From Litoreibacter albidus (GTDB taxonomy: Bacteria; Pseudomonadota; Alphaproteobacteria; Rhodobacterales; Rhodobacteraceae): a stretch of 64,000 bases of DNA. The first letter of the stretch is position 1. Every line of letters begins with the position of its first letter. The stretch spans positions 186,001 through 250,000 of the forward strand of contig NZ_FNOI01000002.1 of assembly GCF_900107015.1 (NCBI RefSeq), given 5' to 3'. Positions 9,988-17,798 of the stretch are shown here, one piece after another. The translations under genes were made by a program, and so were the position numbers. A model generated the notes under the pieces. It did no database searches and had not been told where the DNA came from. It saw only the letters and a list, made by a program, of their open reading frames with translations.

Positions 9988-10965
9988 ATGGCATCAATTA
10001 TGGACACTTCGCAAAAAACCCGTTCCATCGACGTCTTGCTCTTTGATGACGTCAATCTGCTGGATGTCTCTGGTCCGGTTCAGGCTTTCAATACAGCAAG
10101 GATGAATGGTCAAAAACGATACTCTGTTCGGTATGTTTCGTTTGACGGTAGTCCAGTCAGAGCGGGTTGCGGATTGCGTATGACCCCCGACGCGGCGCTG
10201 TCGCCAGAAACCACAAGCGACGATTTGTTGATCCCAGGCGGCGCCGGTGTTGATGCGCTGATCCCCAATAGCGCGGTCCGCGATATCGTGGCGAACCACC
10301 TGGACCGTAAGCCGAACGGGCGCGTCATTTCAATCTGTTCCGGCGCATTATTGCTTGCTGCGGCAGGCGTGCTGGATGGACGGGCCGCGACAACCCATTG
10401 GTCCCGTTTGGCAGATACGAAAGAATATGACCGTGTGTCATGGGACCTTGATCAGATCTTAACAGCGCAAGACCGTGTTTTCACGTCAGCAGGTGTTACG
10501 ACAGGTATCGACCTTGCCCTTTCAATCATTCGCGCAGACTGTGGCGCGACCGTTGCGTTAGCGGTGGCACGCGAGCTGGTTGTTCAACTGCGGCGTACAG
10601 GCGGGCAAAGTCAGTACGCCATTCATTTGGCTGGGCAATTCACCAAAGACGACGCGCTCACCAAACTGATCGAACAAGTCGTCGCCCAACCACATTTAGA
10701 CTGGTCACTGGATGCATTGGCGCAAACCGCGGGTATGAACCGACGGACGCTATCACGTCACTTCAAGCGCGATCTGCAAGAAAATCCTGCGCAGTTCGTG
10801 GAACGGATACGTGTTGATCATGCACGCGGGCTGATGGCTGATAAATTACCGTTGAAGCAAGTTGCACAGCTCAGCGGTTTTGGCGACCTTCAACGCATGC
10901 GCCGTGCCTTTCAGCGCAGGTTTGGCATTCATGTCAGTGACTACATGAGTTCATTTGTGACGTAG
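9988..10965 (+). CDS. GlxA-family transcriptional regulator (DJ-1/PfpI + AraC HTH)
   Basis: A 325-residue regulator with an N-terminal DJ-1/PfpI (class I glutamine amidotransferase-like) domain (about 10-180) and a C-terminal AraC-type double helix-turn-helix (about 220-320). The nucleophile elbow reads ISICSGALLLA, so the Cys is kept although such domains usually act as sensors. The AraC part contains MNRRTLSRHFKR and ARGLMADKLPLKQVAQLSGFGD. It is divergent from the MFS gene with only about 70 bases between the starts, pointing to local control of efflux or uptake. The inducer is unknown. Confidence 0.9.
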   Translation: MASIMDTSQKTRSIDVLLFDDVNLLDVSGPVQAFNTARMNGQKRYSVRYVSFDGSPVRAGCGLRMTPDAALSPETTSDDLLIPGGAGVDALIPNSAVRDIVANHLDRKPNGRVISICSGALLLAAAGVLDGRAATTHWSRLADTKEYDRVSWDLDQILTAQDRVFTSAGVTTGIDLALSIIRADCGATVALAVARELVVQLRRTGGQSQYAIHLAGQFTKDDALTKLIEQVVAQPHLDWSLDALAQTAGMNRRTLSRHFKRDLQENPAQFVERIRVDHARGLMADKLPLKQVAQLSGFGDLQRMRRAFQRRFGIHVSDYMSSFVT

Positions 10966-11090
10966 GTGAGGCTTAACGAAAGCAGCCATTTACGCAGCCG
11001 CAGATGGAGCCGGTAGCATACGTCACACCGCCGCCTGCCACGCGCTCCAGAAAGAAGCGCGCCGCAGGCGCTCATTGAGGTCAAGCCTAG

Positions 11091-12647
11091 TTAGCTGACA
11101 TCTTTATAGGACACTTCCGCCTTGTCGCCGCCTGCCTTCTCGCGGCGCACCACCAGACGGTTCAGCGCGTTCACATAGGCCTTCACCGACGCGACCACAG
11201 TATCAACGTCCGCCGATTGGCCGGTCGCGATCTTGCCGTCTTCCTCCAAACGCACCGACACTGTCGCTTGCGCGTCCGTGCCCTCGGTCACAGCCGCCAC
11301 TTGGTAAAGTTGCAAGCGCGCCGTGTGTGGGAACAGGGACTTCACCGCATTGAACGCCGCATCCACAGGGCCGTCGCCTGTTGCGGACACCGATTTGGCC
11401 ACGCCATCAATTTCCAGCGTCATCTCGGCGGATTTCTCCAAGCCCATGCCGCAGGACACTTTCAACGCCGTCAGCTTGATGTGGTCCTCTTCCGCGTCAC
11501 CCGTCTGCATCAGGGCGATAAGGTCCTCGTCGTAGACTTCCTTCTTCTGGTCGGCCAACGCCTTGAACCGCACAAAGACGTCTTTCAGCTGGTTGTCGCC
11601 CAAGTCGAACCCCAACTCCGCAAGTTTGGAGCGCAGCGCAGCGCGGCCCGAATGCTTGCCCATAACGATGTTGGTTTCGCTCAAGCCCACGTCCGCTGGA
11701 CGCATAATCTCGAAGGTCTCCGCGTTCTTCAGCATGCCGTCTTGGTGAATGCCACTCTCATGGGCGAAGGCGTTCTTGCCGACGATCGCTTTGTTGAACT
11801 GCACCGCGAACCCCGACACAGATGCGACCCGGCGCGAGATGTTCATCAGCTTGGTGCTGTCGATGCCCGTCCGGTACGGCATGATGTCGTTACGCACTTT
11901 CAGCGCCATCACGACCTCTTCCAGCGCCGTGTTGCCCGCGCGCTCGCCCAAGCCGTTGATCGTGCACTCAACCTGACGCGCCCCCGCCTCCACGGCGGCC
12001 AGCGAGTTGGCTGTCGCCATGCCAAGGTCATTATGGCAATGCGTCGCAAAAATGATCTCATCCGCACCCGGAACCCGCTCCAGCAGCATCTGGATCAAGG
12101 CGGCACTTTCGCGCGGCGCCGTGTAGCCCACGGTGTCGGGGATGTTGATCGTCGTGGCGCCCGCCTTGATGGCAATCTCGACTGTGCGGCACAGATAGTC
12201 CTCCTCCGTGCGGGTCGCGTCCATCGGCGACCATTGCACGTTGTCACACAGGTTGCGCGCATGAGTTACCGTTTCATGAATGCGGTCGGCCATCTCGTCC
12301 ATCGTCAGGTCCGGAATGGCGCGGTGCAGCGGCGAGGTGCCAATAAAGGTGTGGATGCGTGGCTGTTTGGCGTGTTTCACGGCCTCCCAGCAGCGGTCGA
12401 TGTCCTTCAGGTTGGCGCGCGCCAGCCCGCAAATCACCGATGTCTTGGCCTGCTCAGAGATTGCCTTCACAGCGGCGAAATCCCCCTCCGATGCAATCGG
12501 GAAGCCGGCTTCGATGATATCGACGCCCATTTCGTCCAGCAGACCCGCGATCTCCAGCTTCTCTGCGTGGCTCATTGTGGCACCCGGAGATTGCTCGCCG
12601 TCGCGCAATGTGGTGTCGAAAATAAATACTTTGTCTTGTTCGCTCAT
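11091..12647 (-). CDS. leuA: 2-isopropylmalate synthase
   Basis: A 518-residue enzyme for the first committed step of leucine synthesis: acetyl-CoA plus 2-oxoisovalerate gives 2-isopropylmalate. The catalytic TIM barrel begins with the signature TLRDGEQSPGATM and carries the metal-binding FATHCHNDLGMA and GLGERAGN motifs. The C-terminal LeuA regulatory domain (about 390-518) should bind leucine for feedback inhibition. The gene is preceded by a leader with a Leu-codon peptide and two mutually overlapping stems (12865-12949), so it is very probably also controlled by charged-tRNA-Leu supply. Confidence 0.97.
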   Translation of the reverse strand: MSEQDKVFIFDTTLRDGEQSPGATMSHAEKLEIAGLLDEMGVDIIEAGFPIASEGDFAAVKAISEQAKTSVICGLARANLKDIDRCWEAVKHAKQPRIHTFIGTSPLHRAIPDLTMDEMADRIHETVTHARNLCDNVQWSPMDATRTEEDYLCRTVEIAIKAGATTINIPDTVGYTAPRESAALIQMLLERVPGADEIIFATHCHNDLGMATANSLAAVEAGARQVECTINGLGERAGNTALEEVVMALKVRNDIMPYRTGIDSTKLMNISRRVASVSGFAVQFNKAIVGKNAFAHESGIHQDGMLKNAETFEIMRPADVGLSETNIVMGKHSGRAALRSKLAELGFDLGDNQLKDVFVRFKALADQKKEVYDEDLIALMQTGDAEEDHIKLTALKVSCGMGLEKSAEMTLEIDGVAKSVSATGDGPVDAAFNAVKSLFPHTARLQLYQVAAVTEGTDAQATVSVRLEEDGKIATGQSADVDTVVASVKAYVNALNRLVVRREKAGGDKAEVSYKDVS

Positions 12648-12659
12648 GATCTCAATCTC

Positions 12660-12827
12660 TCAAATACGGGGTTTCGCGGCGGCAGTCTCTGCGGCGCCAG
12701 TGTTGGGAAGGCCTTGCGGCTCTGTTATCAGGGCTTGGCCCTCAGCACGGGCGCGGTGCGCCACCGCCTGCAAATCCCGACGGGACGAAAGCAGGCTCGG
12801 CTTTTGTTCAAGATTGACCTTCTGCAC
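12660..12827 (-). CDS. Small ORF between the leu leader and leuA
   Basis: A 55-codon reading frame starting with GTG at 12827, preceded at seven bases by a perfect AAGGAG (12840-12835). It ends 12 bases before the leuA ATG. The product is hydrophilic, without a membrane segment or motif I recognise, and is not Leu-rich enough to act as a sensor peptide itself. The strong ribosome site and the exact filling of the leader-leuA gap argue that it is translated, perhaps to couple ribosomes into leuA. It could also be a chance frame in a long 5' leader. Confidence 0.45.
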   Translation of the reverse strand: MQKVNLEQKPSLLSSRRDLQAVAHRARAEGQALITEPQGLPNTGAAETAAAKPRI

Positions 12828-12864
12828 GGGGTCACTCCTTAGCTATTTGGTTTTTTGGGAATGT

Positions 12865-12911
12865 CCGGTGCTGGCACTACTGAGCGGCACGCACCGGGAA
12901 GGCACGCTCAG
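12865..12911 (-). promoter_or_regulatory. Interlocked stems of the leuA leader (possible pseudoknot)
   Basis: In transcript order there are four 7-base segments: CTGAGCG (12911-12905, containing the leader stop codon), CCGGTGC (12897-12891), CGCTCAG (12886-12880) and GCACCGG (12871-12865). Segment 1 pairs perfectly with 3, and 2 perfectly with 4. The arrangement is either two mutually exclusive hairpins or an H-type pseudoknot with loops of 7, 4 and 8 bases. No run of U follows, so this is not a standard intrinsic terminator. Confidence 0.65.
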
Positions 12912-12949
12912 CGTAGGCTAAGAAGTAGGATATGTGCGTGGATGCTCAT
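12908..12949 (-). CDS. leuL: leu operon leader peptide
   Basis: A 13-residue peptide, MSIHAHILLLSLR, encoded 260 bases upstream of leuA. Four of its last six codons are Leu, written with CTA, CTT, CTT and CTA, which are uncommon in this GC-rich genome where CTG dominates. The stop codon lies inside the first strand of the downstream stem structure, the arrangement expected for ribosome-mediated attenuation. There is no good Shine-Dalgarno; instead a TATTAT lies six bases before the ATG, suggesting that the transcript begins at the start codon. Stalling at scarce Leu-tRNA would change the downstream fold. Confidence 0.75.
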   Translation of the reverse strand: MSIHAHILLLSLR

Positions 12950-12955
12950 GGGGAG

Positions 12956-12961
12956 ATAATA
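12956..12961 (-). promoter_or_regulatory. -10 element TATTAT of the leuL-leuA transcript
   Basis: TATTAT (minus strand) is followed by six bases and then the leader ATG, so transcription would start at or next to the A of the start codon, giving a leaderless mRNA. No convincing -35 box is seen at 16-18 bases upstream. Confidence 0.45.
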
Positions 12962-13033
12962 CGAATCCCGCCTCAAAAGGAAAGATGCAAATTCAAATCA
13001 CCTGAAGCTGCCTTCAAAAGGTCTGATTCTACG

Positions 13034-13048
13034 TTAACGATTCTTTAA
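13034..13048. promoter_or_regulatory. Putative CtrA-binding site TTAA-N7-TTAA
   Basis: A perfect full-site match to the alphaproteobacterial CtrA consensus lies in the 300-base gene-free stretch between the leu leader and the small gene at 13249. An imperfect GC-rich inverted repeat (CGGCG..CGCCG, about 13051-13070) follows. The rest of 12962-13194 holds no reading frame I can support. Confidence 0.4.
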
Positions 13049-13248
13049 TATCGGCGGGGTTTCGCCGCCGAGAGCGCCTCCCCACATCCTAAAAATTCAC
13101 ATAAACACCTGACAACAAACGATAATACATGATTAACCGAATATGAACGCGGGGTTCTCACTTAGTTCAACATCTTTCCGCCATAAATAGACCCATGGAC
13201 GGCAGGCCCCGACAGACCGGCCCGACAGACCAAACGAAGGAGACCACC

Positions 13249-13440
13249 ATGACCGGACGATTTGCCGAGAAAGCCCGTACCCGCCGCATCGTAGCCCTCC
13301 AGGCGATGCAAGCGAAACGCGCAGGTGTGACCCCGAAAGCCGTGAACCTCTGCACGGCAAAAGCCTCACGCTTCCCGCCTATTGAAAAGGTGTTGGCAGC
13401 ACTCGCAACGAAAGACCCCTCCCGCCTCGCGGCGGCATAA
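13249..13440 (+). CDS. Small basic hypothetical protein
   Basis: A 63-residue protein rich in Arg, Lys and Ala, without a signal peptide or membrane segment. I do not recognise a family. The start ATG has a strong ribosome site (GAAGGAG, eight bases upstream); an in-frame ATG at 13195 would give 81 residues but lacks one. A good intrinsic terminator 50 bases after the stop marks it as its own transcription unit. The central region is a basic helix followed by an Ala/Pro-rich helix, so nucleic-acid binding is possible but unproven. Confidence 0.65.
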   Translation: MTGRFAEKARTRRIVALQAMQAKRAGVTPKAVNLCTAKASRFPPIEKVLAALATKDPSRLAAA

Positions 13441-13490
13441 ACCTCTGAAAACTACCTTCCCCCAGAAGCTAAACTATCCCTCCTTGAACG

Positions 13491-13520
13491 AAAGGCCGCC
13501 TCCTCTGGGCGGCCTTTTTC
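13491..13520 (+). terminator. Rho-independent terminator
   Basis: AAAGGCCGCC, a short loop and GGCGGCCTTTTT form a strong GC stem with a T run. It ends the small-protein transcript and insulates the PepSY/two-component operon. Confidence 0.85.
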
Positions 13521-13569
13521 GTTGGTCGCCGCCAGTCTTTACGAAAAAAGTATGAAGAAAACCTTGGCC

Positions 13570-13596
13570 GTTCATCCTCCATTCATGTTCGTTCAG
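13570..13596 (+). promoter_or_regulatory. Three hexamer direct repeats upstream of the PepSY-like gene
   Basis: GTTCAT (13570), ATTCAT (13581) and GTTCAG (13591) recur with 11- and 10-base spacing, one DNA turn, just upstream of the start at 13611. OmpR/PhoP-type regulators bind such tandem half-sites, and a gene for one lies 590 bases downstream, so autoregulation is a reasonable guess. Confidence 0.35.
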
Positions 13597-13610
13597 CTAT
13601 ACGGTCCCTC

Positions 13611-14168
13611 ATGTTCAAGAGTGTGTTCCTCCTCGGCGTCGTTGCCATCGGTTTTAGTTCCCCTTCCTTAGCGTCCTCTGCGCGGGAAATGGGGCAGTCT
13701 GAACTTCGTCAGATTGCCAAATCCGGTGGCACCATCAGCATGAAAGATACACTAAGTTCAGTTTCCGACTCCCTCCATGCCACCGTTGTTGAAGCACGCG
13801 CCTTCAACGCGGATGGTGTTTACTACCGCCTCGTCCTCAAGCGATCCAACGGCAAGCTGATCAGCGTTATCATTAACGCCCAGAACGGCCGCCAAGTGTC
13901 CCCCAAGTCATTCAAGGGTCGGCAGGTCGTGGCGGCAGCCTCTGCTAAAGCGCGTACAAAAACCTCCTCTGTAAAGCCCCTTCTTGGTCGCTCCAACGGC
14001 CAATCAGGGGGCGTTAACTCCTCCAACGTCACAAGCACCGCCAGCCGGAACAGCGTCAATGTGGGCGGTAGCGCCTCGGTTGGCGTCGGCGTTTCGGTGG
14101 ATGTTGGTGCGGGCCTGGGGTCGGTATCGCAGGCCGTCGGCAATACAATTTCCTCTCTTCAGCCATAA
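13611..14168 (+). CDS. Exported PepSY-like domain protein
   Basis: A 185-residue protein with a signal peptide (about 1-22, cleaved near LASS). Residues about 45-105 resemble a PepSY-type domain, with 'VVEARAFNADGVYYRLVLKRSNGKLISVIINAQNG' covering its strands. The last 75 residues are low complexity, rich in Gly, Ser, Val and Asn. It precedes a response regulator and histidine kinase on the same strand by 32 bases. In several alphaproteobacteria a small periplasmic protein of this kind modulates the neighbouring FeuPQ/PhoPQ-like kinase; that role is inferred here from position only. Confidence 0.7.
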   Translation: MFKSVFLLGVVAIGFSSPSLASSAREMGQSELRQIAKSGGTISMKDTLSSVSDSLHATVVEARAFNADGVYYRLVLKRSNGKLISVIINAQNGRQVSPKSFKGRQVVAAASAKARTKTSSVKPLLGRSNGQSGGVNSSNVTSTASRNSVNVGGSASVGVGVSVDVGAGLGSVSQAVGNTISSLQP

Positions 14169-14200
14169 AGCCGCCCAAATCACGATCTAAATCTGCAGGC

Positions 14201-14860
14201 ATGAGAATATTGCTTGCAGAAGATGACGTGACTCTTGCGTCCCAGGTTAAAACCCTGCTCACCGCGGAAGGCCGCGTCGTAGATGTGGCCCATGATGGCG
14301 AGGAAGTCGGTTTTCTCGGTTCAACCGAACCTTACGACATGATCATTCTGGATCTTGGCCTGCCCACCCGCGACGGCATCTCCATCTTGAAAGAATGGCG
14401 CTCCGAAGGTTTGGACGTGCCAATCCTCATTCTCACAGCCCGCGACGGCTGGACCGACCGTGTTGACGGGTTGGACGCCGGCGCTGACGACTACATGACT
14501 AAACCGTTCCACATGCCGGAACTCGCGGCCCGCGTGCGCGCCATGCTGCGCCGCAAATCCGGTCGCACCAATCCGCTGTTTGAAAAAGACGACGTCGCGT
14601 TCGACACACGGAACGCCAAGGTCACCCTTGGTGGCGTGCCCGTTGATCTGACGTCGCAAGAGGTCGCGGTGCTGTCCTACCTCATCCACAACGCCGGTCG
14701 TCTGATCTCGCGCACCGAGTTGAGCGAGCATATCTACGAATACGATCGCGACCGTGATAGCAACACCATCGCCGTCTTCATCACCCGTTTGCGTAAGAAG
14801 CTGGGGCCGGACTTCATCCAGACCATTCGCGGACGCGGCTACATGGTGGACGCGGCGTGA
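14201..14860 (+). CDS. OmpR-family response regulator (PhoP/FeuP-like)
   Basis: A 219-residue two-domain regulator. The receiver has the acidic pair at 8-9 (EDD), phospho-acceptor Asp51 in LDLGLP, Thr79 and Lys101 in TKPF. The C-terminal winged helix (about 125-217) contains LTSQEVAVLSYL and ends with IRGRGYMV, typical of OmpR/PhoP. Its stop overlaps the GTG start of the kinase gene. The order PepSY protein-regulator-kinase suggests an envelope-sensing system, possibly responding to divalent cations or osmolarity. Confidence 0.93.
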   Translation: MRILLAEDDVTLASQVKTLLTAEGRVVDVAHDGEEVGFLGSTEPYDMIILDLGLPTRDGISILKEWRSEGLDVPILILTARDGWTDRVDGLDAGADDYMTKPFHMPELAARVRAMLRRKSGRTNPLFEKDDVAFDTRNAKVTLGGVPVDLTSQEVAVLSYLIHNAGRLISRTELSEHIYEYDRDRDSNTIAVFITRLRKKLGPDFIQTIRGRGYMVDAA

Positions 14861-16224
14861 GACTCTCCCTACGCCGCAGAGCCATGATCGGCGGCGTTAT
14901 GTCTGCGATGGCGTCCATCCTTGTGGGCGTCGTGGTTCTGCTCAGCTCCATCGAAGACAATGTGCTGGAACGCTTCGACCGCTCGCTGGCGGACCGCCAT
15001 TCGCAGTTGGTCGCAGCCTTGAACAGCGCAGCGGATGCCCCCGAAACGCTTGAAAGCCGTCTCTTCGATCCCGCTTACGCCACGCCGTTTTCCGGTCGCT
15101 ACTGGCAAATTTCCTCCGACGACGGTCGGGTCTACACCTCTAGCTCAACCTTCGGCTTCACCCTTCAAGAACCGCAAGGCGGCCCCGAAGACCTCAGCAT
15201 CGCGTCCATCAGCGGGCCAGAGGACGAAAGAGTGCGCAGCGTGTTCCAACAAATCACGCTCGAAGATGGCAGCGTCTGGAACGTCAGCGTCGCCGAAAGT
15301 CTGACCGCCCTGACCAAGGAACGCATGCAAACGCGCCGCTCCTTGCTGCTTGCTTTCGTCTTCGTGGGCCTCCTCGGCCTCGCGGGCTCAATCGTGCAAA
15401 CCACCAGCATTCTGCGCCCGCTCGACAAGCTTCGCCAAGACGTGGCAACCCGTTGGGAGCAGGACCGCGACTTGAAATCCACCGACTACCCCGAGGAAGT
15501 GGCCCCGCTGGTCGAAGACATTAACGAACTGTTGTCGCGCAACCGCGACGTTGTCACACGCGCGCGCCGTCAAGCCGCCGACCTTGCCCATGCGCTGAAA
15601 ACACCGACCGCCATCCTGCGCAATGAACTGGCCCTTCTGTCGGCACAGAACCACGATATGGGCGCATCATTGGATGCCTTGGACCGCGTCGACGCGCAGC
15701 TTGGCCGCTCCCTTGCGCGGATGCGCGCCTCCAACAGCGGCTCCGCTGCCCGTGTCCGCACCGATCTATCCAAGTCCATCGACCGCTTCACACGGTTGTT
15801 CAGCGCAATGGCCGAGAAGCAAGGCAAAGGCATGCGCTCCGCTTCTGCGCCCTTCCTGACCATTCGCATGGACAAGCAAGACATCGAAGAAGTCATCGGC
15901 AACATGCTCGATAACGCGCTAAAATGGTGCGAAAACGAAATCTCGATCTCCGCCAGCAAGAAGAATTATGGCGTCGAAATCCTGATTGAAGACGATGGCC
16001 CCGGCATCCCGGAGGGCCGCGAACGCGACGCTTTGAAATCCGGCGGCAGGCTCGACAGCTCGAAACCCGGCACGGGCCTTGGGCTGGCAATCGCCATCGA
16101 CCTGCTGCAAGCCTACGGGGCGGAACTAAACTTGGAACGCTCCGACGCGCTTGGCGGGTTGGCCGTGCGCATCTTCATCCCAAGCAGGGCGCGTCCCGCG
16201 TTGCCGCTGAAGGCCGCCGCTTAA
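14857..16224 (+). CDS. Membrane sensor histidine kinase (PhoQ/FeuQ-like)
   Basis: A 455-residue kinase starting with GTG inside the regulator's stop. It has two membrane helices (about 9-30 and 162-182) enclosing a periplasmic sensor of about 130 residues, a short HAMP-like segment (ILRPLDKLR), an H-box DLAHALKTP with phospho-acceptor His245, and a HATPase domain with NMLDNALKW (N box), EDDGPGIPEG (G1) and GTGLGLAI (G2). The DLAHALKTP H-box is typical of the PhoQ-like group. Partner of the preceding regulator. Confidence 0.93.
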   Translation: MRLSLRRRAMIGGVMSAMASILVGVVVLLSSIEDNVLERFDRSLADRHSQLVAALNSAADAPETLESRLFDPAYATPFSGRYWQISSDDGRVYTSSSTFGFTLQEPQGGPEDLSIASISGPEDERVRSVFQQITLEDGSVWNVSVAESLTALTKERMQTRRSLLLAFVFVGLLGLAGSIVQTTSILRPLDKLRQDVATRWEQDRDLKSTDYPEEVAPLVEDINELLSRNRDVVTRARRQAADLAHALKTPTAILRNELALLSAQNHDMGASLDALDRVDAQLGRSLARMRASNSGSAARVRTDLSKSIDRFTRLFSAMAEKQGKGMRSASAPFLTIRMDKQDIEEVIGNMLDNALKWCENEISISASKKNYGVEILIEDDGPGIPEGRERDALKSGGRLDSSKPGTGLGLAIAIDLLQAYGAELNLERSDALGGLAVRIFIPSRARPALPLKAAA

Positions 16225-17642
16225 TTCTCCGGCGCGGTCTCCGTCTCAACCGGTTCCGCATCCGGCTCAATCAGCAGCCCTTCGCTCCAAACACCGCTGG
16301 CGACCTCGCCATTTGCGTAGGTCAGCACCCCTTTGCCCGACCGTTGGCCCGCTTTAAACGCGCCCTCATAGACATCGCCCGTGTCGTAGGTCGCGACGCC
16401 CTCGCCTTCCATCTGGCCATCGCGCCACATCCCTGTGTAGCTGAATCCGGTCGTCGTGGTTAACGTCCCGACGCCTTCGCGCTTCCCTTTGGCAAAAGCG
16501 CCCTCGTAAACCATGCCGTTGGGAAAAGTCGTTTTACCCTGCCCGTGCTTCTCTCCCGCAAGCCACTCACCGGTGTAAACCTTGCCGTCTGGAAAGGTCA
16601 TCGTGCCCTGTCCTTCGTTCCGGCCGTCGCGAAACGCGCCCTCGTACCGCACGCCGCTGGGGTAGGTCGCAACGCCCGTTCCCTCAATCACGCCTTTGGT
16701 CCAGTCGCCCTCATAGGTTGCGCCGCTGGGGTAGGTAATTTTGCCTGTGCCATCCGCCAGATCATCCCGCAGCTGTCCCACATAAACGGAGCCATCCGGA
16801 TAGGTCACCGTGCCTTCACCCTCCACGCGGCCATTAACCCACTGCCCTACATACGAAAATCCGTCCGCTAGTTGGGAACTGCCTTGCCCGTGGCGCTGAT
16901 CCGCCTTGAAGCCACCCTCGTAGATATCACCGTTGGCGAACTCCAACCGGCCCTGCCCCTCGCGCGCGCCGGCTTTCAGGCTACCGGTGTAGACGTCGCC
17001 ATTGCCACTGCGGCGCACGCCTTCGCCCTCCATCTGGCCCGCGACCCAATCGCCTTCATAGGTGGTGCCGTCAGGCATCTCCAACCGGCCGTTGCCGTGG
17101 CGCATCCCTGCGGCCATATCGCCGTCATACGTGGCCCCGTCCGCATAGGTGATCTTGCCGCGTCCTTCCTTGACGCCGCCCGCCCACTGGCCCTCGTAGC
17201 GATACCCATTAGGGTTAACCATCACGCCGATCCCGTGGTGCTGCCCGTTCAGGAACTCCCCCTCATAGCGCACGCCTTGGGCGTAAACCGCGATCCCGCG
17301 ACCCGTAATTTTGCTATCAACCCAGTCGCCCTCATAGGTGCCGCCATCGGCGTAAATGATCTTGCCGAACCCGTTCGGCTTGCCGTCTTTGAACTGCCCT
17401 TCATAAAAAGACCCGTCCGGAAAACGCGCGGTGCCTTGGCCGCTGACCTCACCATTCACCCAGTTGCCCGAATATTCATAGCCATTCGGCAGGGTGAAAA
17501 TCCCCTGCCCGTGGCGCTTACCTTCCTTGAACGTGCCGGTGTAGACGCCGCCGTCTTCGTACTGCTTGGTCCCCGTTTCCTGCGACAGGGCCGGACCGGT
17601 GGCAAGACCAAGACAAACGAGGGACACAACACTAAGGCGCAT
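16221..17642 (-). CDS. Exported MORN-repeat protein
   Basis: A 473-residue protein with a signal peptide (about 1-20) followed almost entirely by about 19 MORN repeats of 23 residues (pattern YEGxFxxGxxxGxGxxxxxxG). MORN arrays form elongated beta strips that serve as scaffolds or bind phospholipid. The start at 17642 gives a clean signal peptide; an upstream continuation of the frame runs into nadE on the other strand. The gene ends 4 bases inside the end of the convergent kinase gene. Specific function unknown. Confidence 0.88.
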   Translation of the reverse strand: MRLSVVSLVCLGLATGPALSQETGTKQYEDGGVYTGTFKEGKRHGQGIFTLPNGYEYSGNWVNGEVSGQGTARFPDGSFYEGQFKDGKPNGFGKIIYADGGTYEGDWVDSKITGRGIAVYAQGVRYEGEFLNGQHHGIGVMVNPNGYRYEGQWAGGVKEGRGKITYADGATYDGDMAAGMRHGNGRLEMPDGTTYEGDWVAGQMEGEGVRRSGNGDVYTGSLKAGAREGQGRLEFANGDIYEGGFKADQRHGQGSSQLADGFSYVGQWVNGRVEGEGTVTYPDGSVYVGQLRDDLADGTGKITYPSGATYEGDWTKGVIEGTGVATYPSGVRYEGAFRDGRNEGQGTMTFPDGKVYTGEWLAGEKHGQGKTTFPNGMVYEGAFAKGKREGVGTLTTTTGFSYTGMWRDGQMEGEGVATYDTGDVYEGAFKAGQRSGKGVLTYANGEVASGVWSEGLLIEPDAEPVETETAPEN

Positions 17643-17798
17643 GGGTAGGTACTCCGACGGATAATTTTGCCAGAGCCTAGTGGAGCGCCCCGCCCCTGAC
17701 AAGCGAGCGCGCCCCACAGGCGGCCCGTTTTCGCGCAGCCTCTTTCCCTCCGGCGCGGGTCTGCTAAATGTTGGCGCGTTGATCGAAGGACACATCAC

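Noticed and set aside
11217-12842. A 541-codon open frame opposite leuA
   Set aside because: It mirrors leuA codon structure, gives an Arg/His-rich product without any domain, and runs across the leader; typical antisense shadow of a GC-rich gene.
12850-12911. An intrinsic terminator in the leuA leader
   Set aside because: The stems are perfect but no U run follows in the transcript; the T-rich stretch TTTTTT is on the opposite strand and lies on the wrong side for plus-strand termination too.
13133-13369. Minus-strand 78-codon frame opposite the small basic gene
   Set aside because: No ribosome site and it crosses the strong start region of the plus-strand gene.
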